From Candidatus Omnitrophota bacterium (GTDB lineage: Bacteria; Omnitrophota; Gorgyraeia; Gygaellales; Profunditerraquicolaceae), in assembly GCA_016208765.1 (NCBI GenBank), contig JACQXK010000044.1, forward strand, positions 1 through 35,626: 35,626 nt of DNA, read 5' to 3'. The notes below the pieces were generated by a model, which was not told the origin of the DNA, did no database searches, and was given only the letters and a program-made list of their open reading frames with translations. The translations under genes were made by a program, and so were the position numbers. How positions within the stretch are numbered: the stretch's first letter is position 1; the number at the start of each line of letters is the position of its first letter. This document shows positions 1 to 8,851 of the stretch, one piece after another.

Positions 1-1
1 A

Positions 2-1231
2 CAGAATGTTATTCTAAACGGGATCGTTCAAGGGTTCTCAAGAGATGAAATGAATGCAAAAATCCCTCAGATAGAGGAGTTTGCAGATATAGGTGAATTT
101 TTTGACCAGCCTGTGAAAATTTATTCTTCAGGCATGTTTGTGAGGCTTGCATTTGCAGCGGCTATTAATGTTGACCCTGATATACTTATTGTAGACGAGG
201 CTCTAGCTGTTGGTGATGCGAAGTTTCAGCATAAATGCTACAATAAATTTCTCGAATTTCAGGAAAAGGGCAAGACCATCTTGTTTGTCAGTCACAGCAC
301 AGACGCTATTGTTAGGCATTGTGACAATGCCGTTTTGCTTGAGGGCGGCAGAGCGATAGAAAGTGGCGAGCCGAAGACAGTAACAAACTACTACATTGAC
401 CTCCTGTTTACAGGCAAAATACACGGCTATTCATCAACTCCCGTTTTAGTTGAAGAAGGATATAGAGGATTCAATATCGTTCATACCGGAACTAAATACT
501 ACGCATTTTCACAATCTCTCGGGCCGATGGACCTTACGCGTCCGTTTGAAAATGAATTGTACAAATATATAGTTGATCATAAGTGTGCGGTCGGGTCGTC
601 ATTGGAGGAGGTAAGACTGCTTGTGGATAAAACGGTTTCTCTGGAAATTGATATTTCAAATCAGGCAGTCGAAGTTCCCCCTAAAAAAGAGATAACAGAG
701 TTGGAGAGGTTTCTCGAAGAAATCCCCGAAGGGGATAACTGCGTAAATAGGAGGAGCTATAATAAGAATGAATATAGGTATGGCGACAGACGAGCGGAGA
801 TTATAGATTATTTAATTGTATCAGTCGATAAATACGACACTGTTACGATAAATTCCGGAGATGTAGTGGATATATATGTGAAGTATAAATTCCATGAGAA
901 TATGGAGTCTCCAATATTCGGGTTTGCAGTAAAGACAATTGACGGTGTGATTATATACGGTAATAACACGCGGATTGGCAGGATTGTGGTGCCCCCTGTG
1001 CATAAAAACGATATCATTATAACAAAATGGACTTTTAATCTTATTGCAAATAGCGGTGACCTGTTTTTAAATCTTGGTGTAGCAGAAAAATTGGATATAG
1101 ATGTTCCGATTGACAATAGAAAAGATATTATTCATTTGCGTATCCAGACCTTGGCTGATTTCGTAGGGTTGGTAAATTTAAAGACAACTTATCAGGAGAT
1201 TTCAAGAAAAGAAATGGTGGTTATTTCATGA
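2..1231 (+). CDS. wzt: Wzt-type polysaccharide ABC exporter ATPase, 5'-partial
   Basis: ATP-binding subunit of an O-antigen/polysaccharide ABC exporter. The frame is open to the window edge, so Walker A and the true start lie outside; the Met at 50 is internal. Visible are the ABC signature (YSSGMFVRLAFA), Walker B (ILIVDEALAVGD) and the switch His (LFVSHS). Nucleotides about 443-628 then encode a short module (GYRGFNIV, SLGPMDL) that is not part of the ATPase. The last ~160 residues resemble the beta-sandwich carbohydrate-binding domain of Wzt proteins, which recognises the finished glycan end (known for the family). The permease partner Wzm is not in the window and is presumably upstream. 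The stop overlaps the next start as ATGA. The family call is secure; the placement of the extra module between ATPase and C-terminal domain is unusual. Confidence 0.9.
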   Translation, partial: QNVILNGIVQGFSRDEMNAKIPQIEEFADIGEFFDQPVKIYSSGMFVRLAFAAAINVDPDILIVDEALAVGDAKFQHKCYNKFLEFQEKGKTILFVSHSTDAIVRHCDNAVLLEGGRAIESGEPKTVTNYYIDLLFTGKIHGYSSTPVLVEEGYRGFNIVHTGTKYYAFSQSLGPMDLTRPFENELYKYIVDHKCAVGSSLEEVRLLVDKTVSLEIDISNQAVEVPPKKEITELERFLEEIPEGDNCVNRRSYNKNEYRYGDRRAEIIDYLIVSVDKYDTVTINSGDVVDIYVKYKFHENMESPIFGFAVKTIDGVIIYGNNTRIGRIVVPPVHKNDIIITKWTFNLIANSGDLFLNLGVAEKLDIDVPIDNRKDIIHLRIQTLADFVGLVNLKTTYQEISRKEMVVIS

Positions 1232-1923
1232 TGCTAACCCGTAACCTTGCATTACATGTTGAACCGCGTATTACTAAAGAGGATAGTTTTGTACTGCAAC
1301 AGTTATTAAAAAATCTTCCCACACGGGGAATAGTAGTTGAAGTAGGCAGCTTTTTAGGAAATGGAAGTACTAAAACAATTATTGACACTATATTATATAA
1401 AGATGTAAATGGAACTCTGTATTGTATAGATACATGGAAAGGGAATCAGAATGTAGATTGGCATTTAAAATTAGCTGAAGAATATAGTCTATTTGATACC
1501 TTTCTTTATTACGTGACTATGTATGGCGGGCAAAATATAGTTAAGCCAATGATTATGGAAAGCAAGGATGCAGCCTTAACTTTTAAAGATAAATCATGTG
1601 ACCTTATTTTTATAGACGGTGACCACTCCTTCGAGATAACTAAACAGGATATTGAAATGTGGATGCCTAAAGTGAAAAAGGGTGGCATTTTATGTGGACA
1701 TGACTGCGAAGGTGCAATATCAGATTTTGACCCTGTACAGATTAACAAGAATCTTGATAAAGATTTTGTACCTCTTGAAAATTTCCTTTTTGCCGGATGT
1801 CATCCGGGTGTTGTTAAAGCAGTAGATGCTATATTTAATGGCAATGTAACTTTGTGGGCTCATAAAGATTTGACAGAGTATGGAATAAGCGGGCGCTCCA
1901 GTATCTGGCATGAAGTTATGTAG
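1228..1923 (+). CDS. Class I SAM-dependent methyltransferase (Methyltransf_24-like)
   Basis: Predicted soluble SAM-dependent methyltransferase of 231 aa, probably acting on a sugar or glycan terminus. Motif I is VVEVGSFLGNGST near residues 36-48. LYCIDTWKG follows as the acidic end of strand 2, and DLIFIDGDHSFE with KKGGILCGHDC matches the Methyltransf_24/cephalosporin-hydroxylase-like group. ATG 1228 overlaps the wzt stop by 4 nt, so the two are translationally coupled. In Wzt-dependent systems a methyl group can act as the chain-terminating cap read by the Wzt C-terminal domain; adjacency to wzt fits that role, but this is inference. The substrate cannot be read from sequence. Confidence 0.8.
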   Translation: MMLTRNLALHVEPRITKEDSFVLQQLLKNLPTRGIVVEVGSFLGNGSTKTIIDTILYKDVNGTLYCIDTWKGNQNVDWHLKLAEEYSLFDTFLYYVTMYGGQNIVKPMIMESKDAALTFKDKSCDLIFIDGDHSFEITKQDIEMWMPKVKKGGILCGHDCEGAISDFDPVQINKNLDKDFVPLENFLFAGCHPGVVKAVDAIFNGNVTLWAHKDLTEYGISGRSSIWHEVM

Positions 1924-1950
1924 TATATTAGGAACGCTTATTGTATTGAT

Positions 1951-3189
1951 GTGAATATGAAAAATGATAATCCAAAATATCTTGTTGTTGGCCCCCCTCG
2001 TGGTGGTTTTACACTATTAATCAGTGTTATAAACGAGTTGTATCGTTTAAAAAATATTCAGAAGGACGAGATTCAGAATACGGTAAACCACTTTGTTCCA
2101 TTGGCAGGCGAATTTGTTTCCACGTCAATGGATAACTTTTTCAAAAAATATATTAGTTTGGAAGATTTATTTTACTCGGGCGAGTTTAGGAAAGTTCTTG
2201 TCGGCGGTCCGAAGTGGCTGGATAATAATGATACAAATACGATGTGCGTAAGAAAATATCTCGGAGTTAAAGGTTTGGGGGATTTTACTTTTATCCAGTA
2301 CCACCCGCGATTTTTATTGGACTATGATGAGGTTGTCCATTCGCATAACCATCCGAGCCTCTGGCAGGAACATCCTGACTTCGCGGATTATATGAAATTC
2401 GCGTCAATCAGAAACCCGATGGATATTATTCATTCCTCCGTTTATTCGATTAATGCCCTCGCAAGCGAATATATTCAGCGGTGTGTATCGGAAGACGAAA
2501 CTACCATTAGACATAAATTAGCTCTAAACAAGTTTACAAATCCAGACTTTATGGAGGGACTGGTTATTTATCTTGTTAATTATTTGAAAGATTTTTTACC
2601 CGTAAAGAATAAATTTCTATATGTGATGAAATGGGAGGATTTAATCTTTATGCCTGTAGATACAATTTTAAAAATTGCATATGCAGGAGGTTTTAATATT
2701 ACAGGGTCAACTGCGGAAGATATTTGGGAGAAGATTCAATATAGAAACCTTACAAGATGGCACAGGCATAGTTTCAGGAAAGGTGCAATAGGTGATTGGA
2801 AATTAAGTATTACCAATACCCATCTGGAATTGTTTAAGACCTATGGTTTCGACGAATTTCTTGAGGAATTGGGTTACGAGAAAATTAATTATTTTAAAGA
2901 GACCGATTATACACCGATACAAAAGACAATTGAAGAATATTTAAAAAAAGGTAAGATATATAAACCTCACGAGGACGATGACCTATACACATTTGCGTTC
3001 AATAAGACAAACCTTACATCTTCAAAATTCCCATTTAAATCATACACGCGAATTGGAGATGTTTTTATAGAACGCTCAACATTTAAGGATGAATCCATAA
3101 TCCGCGGGATTGTAGAGGTTATCGGTAATGCGGTCGGCATTGCAAACCGCTTTTTGACTGAAATAAGAAAGGTTCATACAATATTGTGA
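1951..3189 (+). CDS. Sulfotransferase-like protein with divergent P-loop
   Basis: Sulfotransferase-fold protein of about 412 aa. The 5'-phosphosulfate loop near residues 11-24 reads VVGPPRGGFTLLI; the usual Ser and first Thr of PRSGTT are Gly and Phe. A plausible 3'-phosphate-binding segment, SIRNPMDIIHSSVYS, lies near residue 151. PAPS-dependent sulfation of a sugar is the expected activity, but the loop changes make it uncertain. The start is GTG 1951 or ATG 1957, with no strong ribosome-binding site for either. The C-terminus is notable: the last 28 nt (3162-3189) are also open in the frame of the next gene, where they encode the beginning of a module recognised elsewhere. The present C-terminus RKVHTIL may therefore be the product of a frameshift. 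Confidence 0.7.
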   Translation: MNMKNDNPKYLVVGPPRGGFTLLISVINELYRLKNIQKDEIQNTVNHFVPLAGEFVSTSMDNFFKKYISLEDLFYSGEFRKVLVGGPKWLDNNDTNTMCVRKYLGVKGLGDFTFIQYHPRFLLDYDEVVHSHNHPSLWQEHPDFADYMKFASIRNPMDIIHSSVYSINALASEYIQRCVSEDETTIRHKLALNKFTNPDFMEGLVIYLVNYLKDFLPVKNKFLYVMKWEDLIFMPVDTILKIAYAGGFNITGSTAEDIWEKIQYRNLTRWHRHSFRKGAIGDWKLSITNTHLELFKTYGFDEFLEELGYEKINYFKETDYTPIQKTIEEYLKKGKIYKPHEDDDLYTFAFNKTNLTSSKFPFKSYTRIGDVFIERSTFKDESIIRGIVEVIGNAVGIANRFLTEIRKVHTIL

Positions 3190-4661
3190 AGATGAATAAT
3201 AAATGCTATGGCGTTCCACAGAGACTCGGTCCGATGGATATTCAGAAAATAGATTTTAATTTATACCCGTCGATTATTCATGGAGACAGTATAGATATGG
3301 TTAAAAACATAATATATAAAAGAACGGGGTTGAATTTACAATTTTATAATCCGGAAGGAGATGCCCTGTTTGAAAATATCGGCAAACTTATCAAGAAGGG
3401 TTATGAAAAATTTTTTTTAATGAATCGGGACGAGAAAAGCGGCTACCTCAAAAAGAAATTTCAGGATGCGGGACAACCGGTTTTTTATACAAAAGAGGAT
3501 TTCAGCGATCCTGAATCGAGTAATGCAGATGTAATCGTGATAACGGAAACAAATACTAATATCGTTTCCGAACTCCTCCTTGATTTCTTAAATCTTCGGA
3601 AAGGTATTATATTAGCCCCCGTAACGGAGAGGCATTATAGTAATCAAACCGTTTTTATCTCATGTATTCCGAAGTCTGGCACACATATGCTTATTAAGAT
3701 GCTTGAGATTATGGGGATTCGACAAAATTTATCCTCTTTGCCCTGTAAGGGTAAATGGAATGTTGTCCCCGAATATTCATACCACACACCGTGTAAGAGA
3801 TTCGTCGAGGAGCAGTTTTTAAATGCCTTTCTTCCTATGGGTAAACACCCTTTATTTTATTCACCGGTTATCTTTATGTATCGTAATCCACTTGATATAC
3901 TTGTATCGGAAGTGTCATGGTTTCAAAGGCAATCGGAGGTCGTCTCTAACTATTTGAACGGTTTTGAAGATTTGGACTCTAAATTATCGAGTCTTATAGA
4001 TGACCGATTCGTATTAGGTAATATCCGTGAAAGAATGCTTAAATATATCGGCTGGTTGGACTTTACAAATGCGATACCGGTAAGTTACGAAGAGTTAGTA
4101 GGATCCGGAGGCGGTGGAAATGATGAGCATCAGATAAGGTCGATCTGGTCTATTCAGCTTAAATTACATATACAGGGTTGTCCTCATGAGATTGCCCCTA
4201 ACATATATGATGTAAATAGTCCCACCTTTACAAAAGGCAGGATAGGACGGCATAAGGAAGTATTAAAAGAACTTCATTACAAAAAGTTTCTGGAATTACC
4301 TCAGGATTTCATGGAAAAGATGGGCTATGATAGCGATATCCTATATTCGAGGCACGTAGAAGGATTTAGACAAAGACCATTAAAAATGGGATATTATTCA
4401 TCGGAAGCTGAACTCTGGCAGCAGAGATTGATAAAAGAATCTTTTTATGGTTTTAACATTGTCTATGCCGGCGGGCAATATGTCGTCCTTGATAAATCCT
4501 TAGGCAATATTGACTTATCAATAGATTCTAATCGTAATCGAGAGGGAGTATATTTAGGTTTCGGCAGTTATGAGGATGCCTTGGCTTTTGCAATCCTTGA
4601 AGAGTGCAAAAAAAATAGAGAGACCTCGAAAAAAGAGATTGAAAATAAACATGCAATATAG
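3186..4661 (+). CDS. Sulfotransferase with flanking GFNIV/LGPMDL modules
   Basis: Sulfotransferase of about 491 aa. Residues 7-45 begin with CYGVPQRLGPMDI, part of the module also seen in wzt. Residues ~45-150 form an unassigned alpha/beta segment. The sulfotransferase core starts with VFISCIPKSGTHML (canonical 5'-phosphosulfate loop), followed by FMYRNPLDILVSEVSW as the 3'-phosphate-binding segment. Residues ~415-475 carry a second, complete module (YGFNIV, SLGNIDL). The start is GTG 3186 overlapping the previous stop, or ATG 3192. The same frame is open upstream to 3162 and reads GSYNIV directly before the annotated start, so the N-terminal module looks cut off by the gene boundary. The likely role is sulfation of the polysaccharide. 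Core confidence is high; module function is unknown. Confidence 0.75.
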   Translation: MKMNNKCYGVPQRLGPMDIQKIDFNLYPSIIHGDSIDMVKNIIYKRTGLNLQFYNPEGDALFENIGKLIKKGYEKFFLMNRDEKSGYLKKKFQDAGQPVFYTKEDFSDPESSNADVIVITETNTNIVSELLLDFLNLRKGIILAPVTERHYSNQTVFISCIPKSGTHMLIKMLEIMGIRQNLSSLPCKGKWNVVPEYSYHTPCKRFVEEQFLNAFLPMGKHPLFYSPVIFMYRNPLDILVSEVSWFQRQSEVVSNYLNGFEDLDSKLSSLIDDRFVLGNIRERMLKYIGWLDFTNAIPVSYEELVGSGGGGNDEHQIRSIWSIQLKLHIQGCPHEIAPNIYDVNSPTFTKGRIGRHKEVLKELHYKKFLELPQDFMEKMGYDSDILYSRHVEGFRQRPLKMGYYSSEAELWQQRLIKESFYGFNIVYAGGQYVVLDKSLGNIDLSIDSNRNREGVYLGFGSYEDALAFAILEECKKNRETSKKEIENKHAI

Positions 4662-4689
4662 TAAAATTTTTCGGGGTAGGGTAATCCGT

Positions 4690-4720
4690 AAAGTGTTTTA
4701 AAAAACATGAACACTTTTTT
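4690..4720 (+). terminator. Possible weak intrinsic terminator
   Basis: AAAGTGTT and AACACTTT form an 8-bp inverted repeat around a 12-nt A/T-rich loop, followed by TTT and an A/T-rich tract. The stem is AT-rich and the T run short, so it may only attenuate transcription between the sulfotransferase and the lipoprotein gene. The 90-nt gap around it is the first real spacer after four nearly contiguous genes. Confidence 0.35.
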
Positions 4721-4753
4721 AAAAAATTAAAAAATAAAAAGGGGGAGTTATCT

Positions 4754-5257
4754 ATGAGAAGATGCAGAAAGTATTTCAATGTATTGGCGATTGTAGCAGG
4801 ATTTTTTATATTAATTCTGGGCTGTACACGGAAACCTACCGGCGAGACGATAAGCGAACAGGAATTCCTATTAAAGGAAGCTAATGTTGTCGGAAGACAC
4901 CATGCGGATCGGGCATTTGATAAGAATATAAGTCCCGATAGGTTCTGGGAGTCTTTATATTTTCCTAATTGGCTGCAGATAGAGTTTAAAGATAATAAAA
5001 GCAAAGAGATTTCAAAGTATTCTTTTCAGGCCGGAGAAGATCCAACGAGAATGCCTAAGGATTGGCAATTTCAAGGGTCAAAGGACGGAGCAACATGGAA
5101 AGATTTGGATATCCGGAAGGATCAGTTAGAATGGAAGGTAAGTGAAGAAAGAACTTATACTGCGGCTGCCTCCGCTGCGTATAGATTCTATAGGTTTTAT
5201 TTTACTGCCGGAAATAATCCTGAGATATTGAGGATATACGAGATTAAGATAATCTGA
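4754..5257 (+). CDS. Lipoprotein with discoidin (F5/8C)-like domain
   Basis: Small lipoprotein of 167 aa. A positively charged start, a hydrophobic stretch and the lipobox ILGC (acylated Cys24) predict lipid anchoring after signal peptidase II cleavage. Residues ~35-167 resemble a discoidin/F5-8 type C carbohydrate-binding fold: WLQIEF early, then RMPKDWQFQGSKDGATWKDL, and NPEILRIYEI at the end. The same pattern ends the membrane glycosyltransferase at 8852-10939 (RMPKDWEFQASDDGTNWKTL, HPEILRLY), so the two probably recognise the same ligand. GGGGGAG lies 8 nt upstream of ATG 4754 as a strong ribosome-binding site. The lipoprotein call is firm; glycan binding is inferred from fold resemblance and context. 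Confidence 0.75.
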   Translation: MRRCRKYFNVLAIVAGFFILILGCTRKPTGETISEQEFLLKEANVVGRHHADRAFDKNISPDRFWESLYFPNWLQIEFKDNKSKEISKYSFQAGEDPTRMPKDWQFQGSKDGATWKDLDIRKDQLEWKVSEERTYTAAASAAYRFYRFYFTAGNNPEILRIYEIKII

Positions 5258-5336
5258 GCTTAATTATTATATTCGAATAAATGGTTAATTAACTTTAGCC
5301 GGCGTCGCCAAAATATATTTGGGGGTTTGCTTTTTT

Positions 5337-7031
5337 ATGAACGGCATTAATAAAAATATCTTTATTAAATTTTTGAAATCTTTAATCCCTGTTGCTATAA
5401 AGCAAAAGATAAAAAAACTGAAGTGGGTAAACAGATTTTACAAGAGTAACGATTACGATTTTGCCCAGTATAAATTGGCAGGTGGTTACCCGTGCGAGAT
5501 TCCTCCCTTAGATGTGGAACCAAACCTGGATTTTCTTGTACTTGAACTGCCTCCCAGATATATGCCGTTTATGCCGAATGGTTTGGGGTATCTCTATAAT
5601 ATTCTGCTGAAATGTAATATTAACTTTCAGATCCTCGATGTGAATATAAGTCTTTATCACAAGTATCATGAAAATAGGCTGCGGAATAATCTTAAAAATA
5701 TTTCGACACCAAACGGATATGTATTGCCGAGGGACCCATGGGATAATACTAATACGAATGAGTGGGTCAAGGATGATCTGGTCGATTATTTCTGGCCCGA
5801 CATCGAACCCCTTATCGAAAAAATAAAGGTTAATCCCCCAAAGGCACTCGGAATCTCTCTGAGCGGGTTTAATAGAAAACTGGCAAAGCGTTTTATAAAA
5901 TCGGTCAAGGAAAAAAATCCGGAGATTATCATCATTGTAGGCGGGTATGATTGTACGTATAAAGATTTAGGTTCTGTTTTATTCCCGGATTTTGATTACA
6001 TGGTGATAGGTGAGGCTGAGGTTACTCTTAAACCGCTGATGGATGCCGTTTTTTTAAAGGGAGAAACGGTTAAGGATTTACCCGGGATTATTTCTCGTTT
6101 CGATACTACCGATAGGGTCTGGACTGCCCCTGTGCTTGAGGATATCGATGAAATTGACTGGCCGAAATACCAGTGGGCAAAACATTATTGGTATCAGACT
6201 TATGATAGACGGCACCTTATTCCTATAACAGGCAGCCGCGGTTGTAAGTGGGGCAGATGCAGATTTTGCGCAGAGCGTTTCTATTTTCGCAGGAGAGACC
6301 CCGTTAGGGTGGTAGATGAGATGGAGCACTTTACAAAACTTGGTTTTCATACATTCCATTTCAACGAGAGTGATGTTAATGGAGACCCCCAAAATCTTTA
6401 TGATATTTGCAGTGGAATAATCGAAAGAAATTTAAAGGTCAATTTAGTTGGACAATTGAGAATTGACCGTAGAAATACTGCGGAATACCTCGGTCATCTG
6501 GCAATGGCCGGATTTAAGCATCTGAGATTCGGGGTTGACGGCTGGAATGATAGGCTACTGGTGTTAATGAGGAAAGGTTATAATATGAATCTGGCTTTCC
6601 AAAATTTGCAAGACTGTCACGGTGCCGGTATCGTTACCACAGTTAATATGGTTATCGGTATTCCCGGAGAGACGGAAGAAGATATCGACGAATGTATTGC
6701 CAATTTTATTAAATGCAAGGCTTTTATCCATTCCGTTGAAAGCTTTAATACCTTGCTTCTTGCATGCGGCAGTGAGTATTATCATAATCCTGAACAGTAT
6801 AAGATTAAATTCAGGTGGCATAAAGATGACATTTATAAGAGATATGCAGACTATATACCTACGGCTTTATGGTACAGCGAAGACCCATATATAGATCAGG
6901 AGGTCAGGTTGAATCGTCTCGATAAGATACTCGATAAGCTCTATCTAAACGGTGTAAACATAGGTCCCTTTGCAACAAAGGTAATAGAAAGACTCAAAAA
7001 TAGGGCACCGGAGGCGGATTTTAGGCCATAG
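5337..7031 (+). CDS. B12-binding-domain radical SAM protein
   Basis: Radical SAM enzyme of about 564 aa with an N-terminal cobalamin-binding-like Rossmann domain (residues ~55-240; GISLSGFN, IIIIVGGYDCTYKD, MVIGEAEVTLKPL). The core begins ITGSRGCKWGRCRFCAERF, with cluster cysteines at about 303, 308 and 311. This is CX4CX2C rather than the usual CX3CX2C. No DxHxxG motif is seen, as is common in the BchE-like branch. Known relatives do methylations and other radical chemistry on lipids, sugars or peptides; the context suggests a sugar or lipid substrate. ATG 5337 is preferred, with GGGGG 11 nt upstream; an in-frame TTG at 5319 is less likely. The next gene starts 5 nt after the stop. Confidence 0.8.
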   Translation: MNGINKNIFIKFLKSLIPVAIKQKIKKLKWVNRFYKSNDYDFAQYKLAGGYPCEIPPLDVEPNLDFLVLELPPRYMPFMPNGLGYLYNILLKCNINFQILDVNISLYHKYHENRLRNNLKNISTPNGYVLPRDPWDNTNTNEWVKDDLVDYFWPDIEPLIEKIKVNPPKALGISLSGFNRKLAKRFIKSVKEKNPEIIIIVGGYDCTYKDLGSVLFPDFDYMVIGEAEVTLKPLMDAVFLKGETVKDLPGIISRFDTTDRVWTAPVLEDIDEIDWPKYQWAKHYWYQTYDRRHLIPITGSRGCKWGRCRFCAERFYFRRRDPVRVVDEMEHFTKLGFHTFHFNESDVNGDPQNLYDICSGIIERNLKVNLVGQLRIDRRNTAEYLGHLAMAGFKHLRFGVDGWNDRLLVLMRKGYNMNLAFQNLQDCHGAGIVTTVNMVIGIPGETEEDIDECIANFIKCKAFIHSVESFNTLLLACGSEYYHNPEQYKIKFRWHKDDIYKRYADYIPTALWYSEDPYIDQEVRLNRLDKILDKLYLNGVNIGPFATKVIERLKNRAPEADFRP

Positions 7032-7036
7032 AAAAT

Positions 7037-7963
7037 ATGCGATACATTATTGAAAATAAAACAGATGTACGGATAAAACCGAAAATAAGCATAATATTAT
7101 TGGATTGGAAAGTAAGAGAAAGCTTTCATACAATTCAGTATCTCAACCGGCAAGATATCAATAGAGACGCATATGAGATCATCTGGGTCGAATTTTATGA
7201 CTATGTTGCAAAACCCCTCTTAAATCTTATCGAAGACTGCAAACTTTCTAACCTTCCGATGCCTATCGACCAATGGCTTGTTTTGGAATATCCGGATAGT
7301 TTTTACTATCACAAGCATGTTATGTATAACGCGGGCATTTTATATGCTAAAGGGGATATCATCGTTATCATGGACTCCGATGCAATTGTAAAAACCGATT
7401 TTCTAAGTTTTATAATAAATGAATTCAATAAAAATCCGGATATGATTCTCCACATCGAAGAGATACGAAATTTTGACCATAAATTTTATCCTTTTTCTTA
7501 TCCGACATTAGAAGAGATATTGGGCGGTAGTATAGCAATGCCCTATGAAGTTAAGGTATTTAATACAACCGAGATTAATCTGGGCAATTCTATGATCAGC
7601 CTTAAGGAAAATCCCGATCTGATTCATGTTTATAATTATGGTGCGTGTTTATGTGTAAGGCGGGATAATGTTATAGCGATAGGCGGAGCAGATGAGCATA
7701 TAGATTATTTAGGACACATATGCGGTCCTTATGAGATGACATTTAGACTTATTAATGCAGGATTTGAGGATAAGTTGCATCCCTCTTATTTTATATACCA
7801 TGTATACCATCCGAATCAGGGCGGCGATAATAATTACTGCGGGCCGAATAATGGGAGGGGTGTTTCTACAACCGCTTTAGCGATATCTAAGGAGGGCAGG
7901 TTTTTACCTCTGAAGGAAAATGAGGATATTAAAAAAATACGCACTGAAGGCCGGTTACCGTAA
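7037..7963 (+). CDS. Family 2-like glycosyltransferase
   Basis: Glycosyltransferase of 308 aa with GT-A features. It opens with KISIILLDWKVRESF, followed by YEIIWVE and then GDIIVIMDSDAIV near residue 107, where DSD is the metal/nucleotide-binding DXD. Later GGADEHIDYLGHICGPYEMT marks an acceptor-side region. It is a clear paralogue of the first ~275 residues of the gene at 15618-17078 (same GGADEHIDYLGHICGPYEMT block), but lacks that protein's C-terminal tail. It sits between a radical SAM protein and an SDR gene, and its last 44 nt overlap the SDR start. Donor and acceptor sugars are unknown. Confidence 0.8.
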   Translation: MRYIIENKTDVRIKPKISIILLDWKVRESFHTIQYLNRQDINRDAYEIIWVEFYDYVAKPLLNLIEDCKLSNLPMPIDQWLVLEYPDSFYYHKHVMYNAGILYAKGDIIVIMDSDAIVKTDFLSFIINEFNKNPDMILHIEEIRNFDHKFYPFSYPTLEEILGGSIAMPYEVKVFNTTEINLGNSMISLKENPDLIHVYNYGACLCVRRDNVIAIGGADEHIDYLGHICGPYEMTFRLINAGFEDKLHPSYFIYHVYHPNQGGDNNYCGPNNGRGVSTTALAISKEGRFLPLKENEDIKKIRTEGRLP

Positions 7964-8813
7964 TTTTAAAAAAATGCTTACTCCTGTCGATCGAGATTAT
8001 GATCCGCATGAATGGAAGAAACATCACTTTGGACTTTCGGATGTCAGATGGGAAAGGCTCAAAGGTAAATGTATCTGGGTGACCGGAGCAGGTACCGGCT
8101 ATGGGCAATGTATAGCTGTTGCCCTGGCCGCGGCAGGGTCATTGGTCATTCTGTCGGGAAGGCGAAAAGAAAAACTTGTCGAGACCACGGAAGTTATGAA
8201 ATCATACGGTATCGAGAATGATAACTGCGAAATAATAGATTTCGACCTCAAAGATTTTAGGGAGATTGAAGAGGCATGTCGGGCAGTTAAAGGGTTAACG
8301 CAAAATCTTTATGGTATAGTAAACAACGCTGCACTTCCGCAGGGTGGAGATAGCCCCTATCCGCTTCAGGCCGGGACGTATGAAATGTGGGATAATATTA
8401 TAAAAACAAACCTTACGGCCCCGTGGTATTTGACAAAGATAATGGCGCCTCATATGATAAAGGGGAAAGAAATAAGGGTGATCTTTATGACTTCAGAGGC
8501 TGGCTGGGCGTTTACTCCGGGTTTTGGGATGTACAATGTCTCGAAGGCGGCGCTGAATAATCTTGCTGCATCGTTTGCGGCAGAGGTAAGCGAGTCAAAC
8601 CCCGATGCAGATATTCAAATGAATATACTCGTCCCCGGAGAGGCAAAAACGGAAATGAATCAGGGTTCGGCCGACAGCCCGTATGCGGTAGTCGGTATGT
8701 CGCTCATTTTATTATCACATCCGGGGGGAGGCCCGAACGGTAAATTTTTTCATAGGGACGGAAGGCATTTGCAATTCGCATATGCCGCGATACACGATAA
8801 GGAGCTTATATAG
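7920..8813 (+). CDS. SDR-family NAD(P)-dependent oxidoreductase
   Basis: Classical short-chain dehydrogenase/reductase of 297 aa. The cofactor loop is VTGAGTGYGQCIA (residues ~53-65). GIVNNAAL is the NNAG-like motif, FMTSEAGWA supplies the catalytic Ser, and YNVSK near residue 204 supplies Tyr and Lys. ATG 7920 has GAAGGA four bases upstream and overlaps the preceding glycosyltransferase by 44 nt. ATG 7974 would remove 18 residues but lacks a visible ribosome-binding site. It probably reduces a keto sugar or epimerises a sugar intermediate. The ~40-residue N-terminal extension before the Rossmann fold is longer than usual. Confidence 0.8.
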   Translation: MRILKKYALKAGYRNFKKMLTPVDRDYDPHEWKKHHFGLSDVRWERLKGKCIWVTGAGTGYGQCIAVALAAAGSLVILSGRRKEKLVETTEVMKSYGIENDNCEIIDFDLKDFREIEEACRAVKGLTQNLYGIVNNAALPQGGDSPYPLQAGTYEMWDNIIKTNLTAPWYLTKIMAPHMIKGKEIRVIFMTSEAGWAFTPGFGMYNVSKAALNNLAASFAAEVSESNPDADIQMNILVPGEAKTEMNQGSADSPYAVVGMSLILLSHPGGGPNGKFFHRDGRHLQFAYAAIHDKELI

Positions 8814-8851
8814 TATTATGATCGCTTCGATCTCAATTTTATTAAACATTT

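Noticed and set aside
3162-3189. Programmed ribosomal frameshift site
   Set aside because: No classic slippery heptamer or clear downstream hairpin is visible; an indel or sequencing error fits as well.
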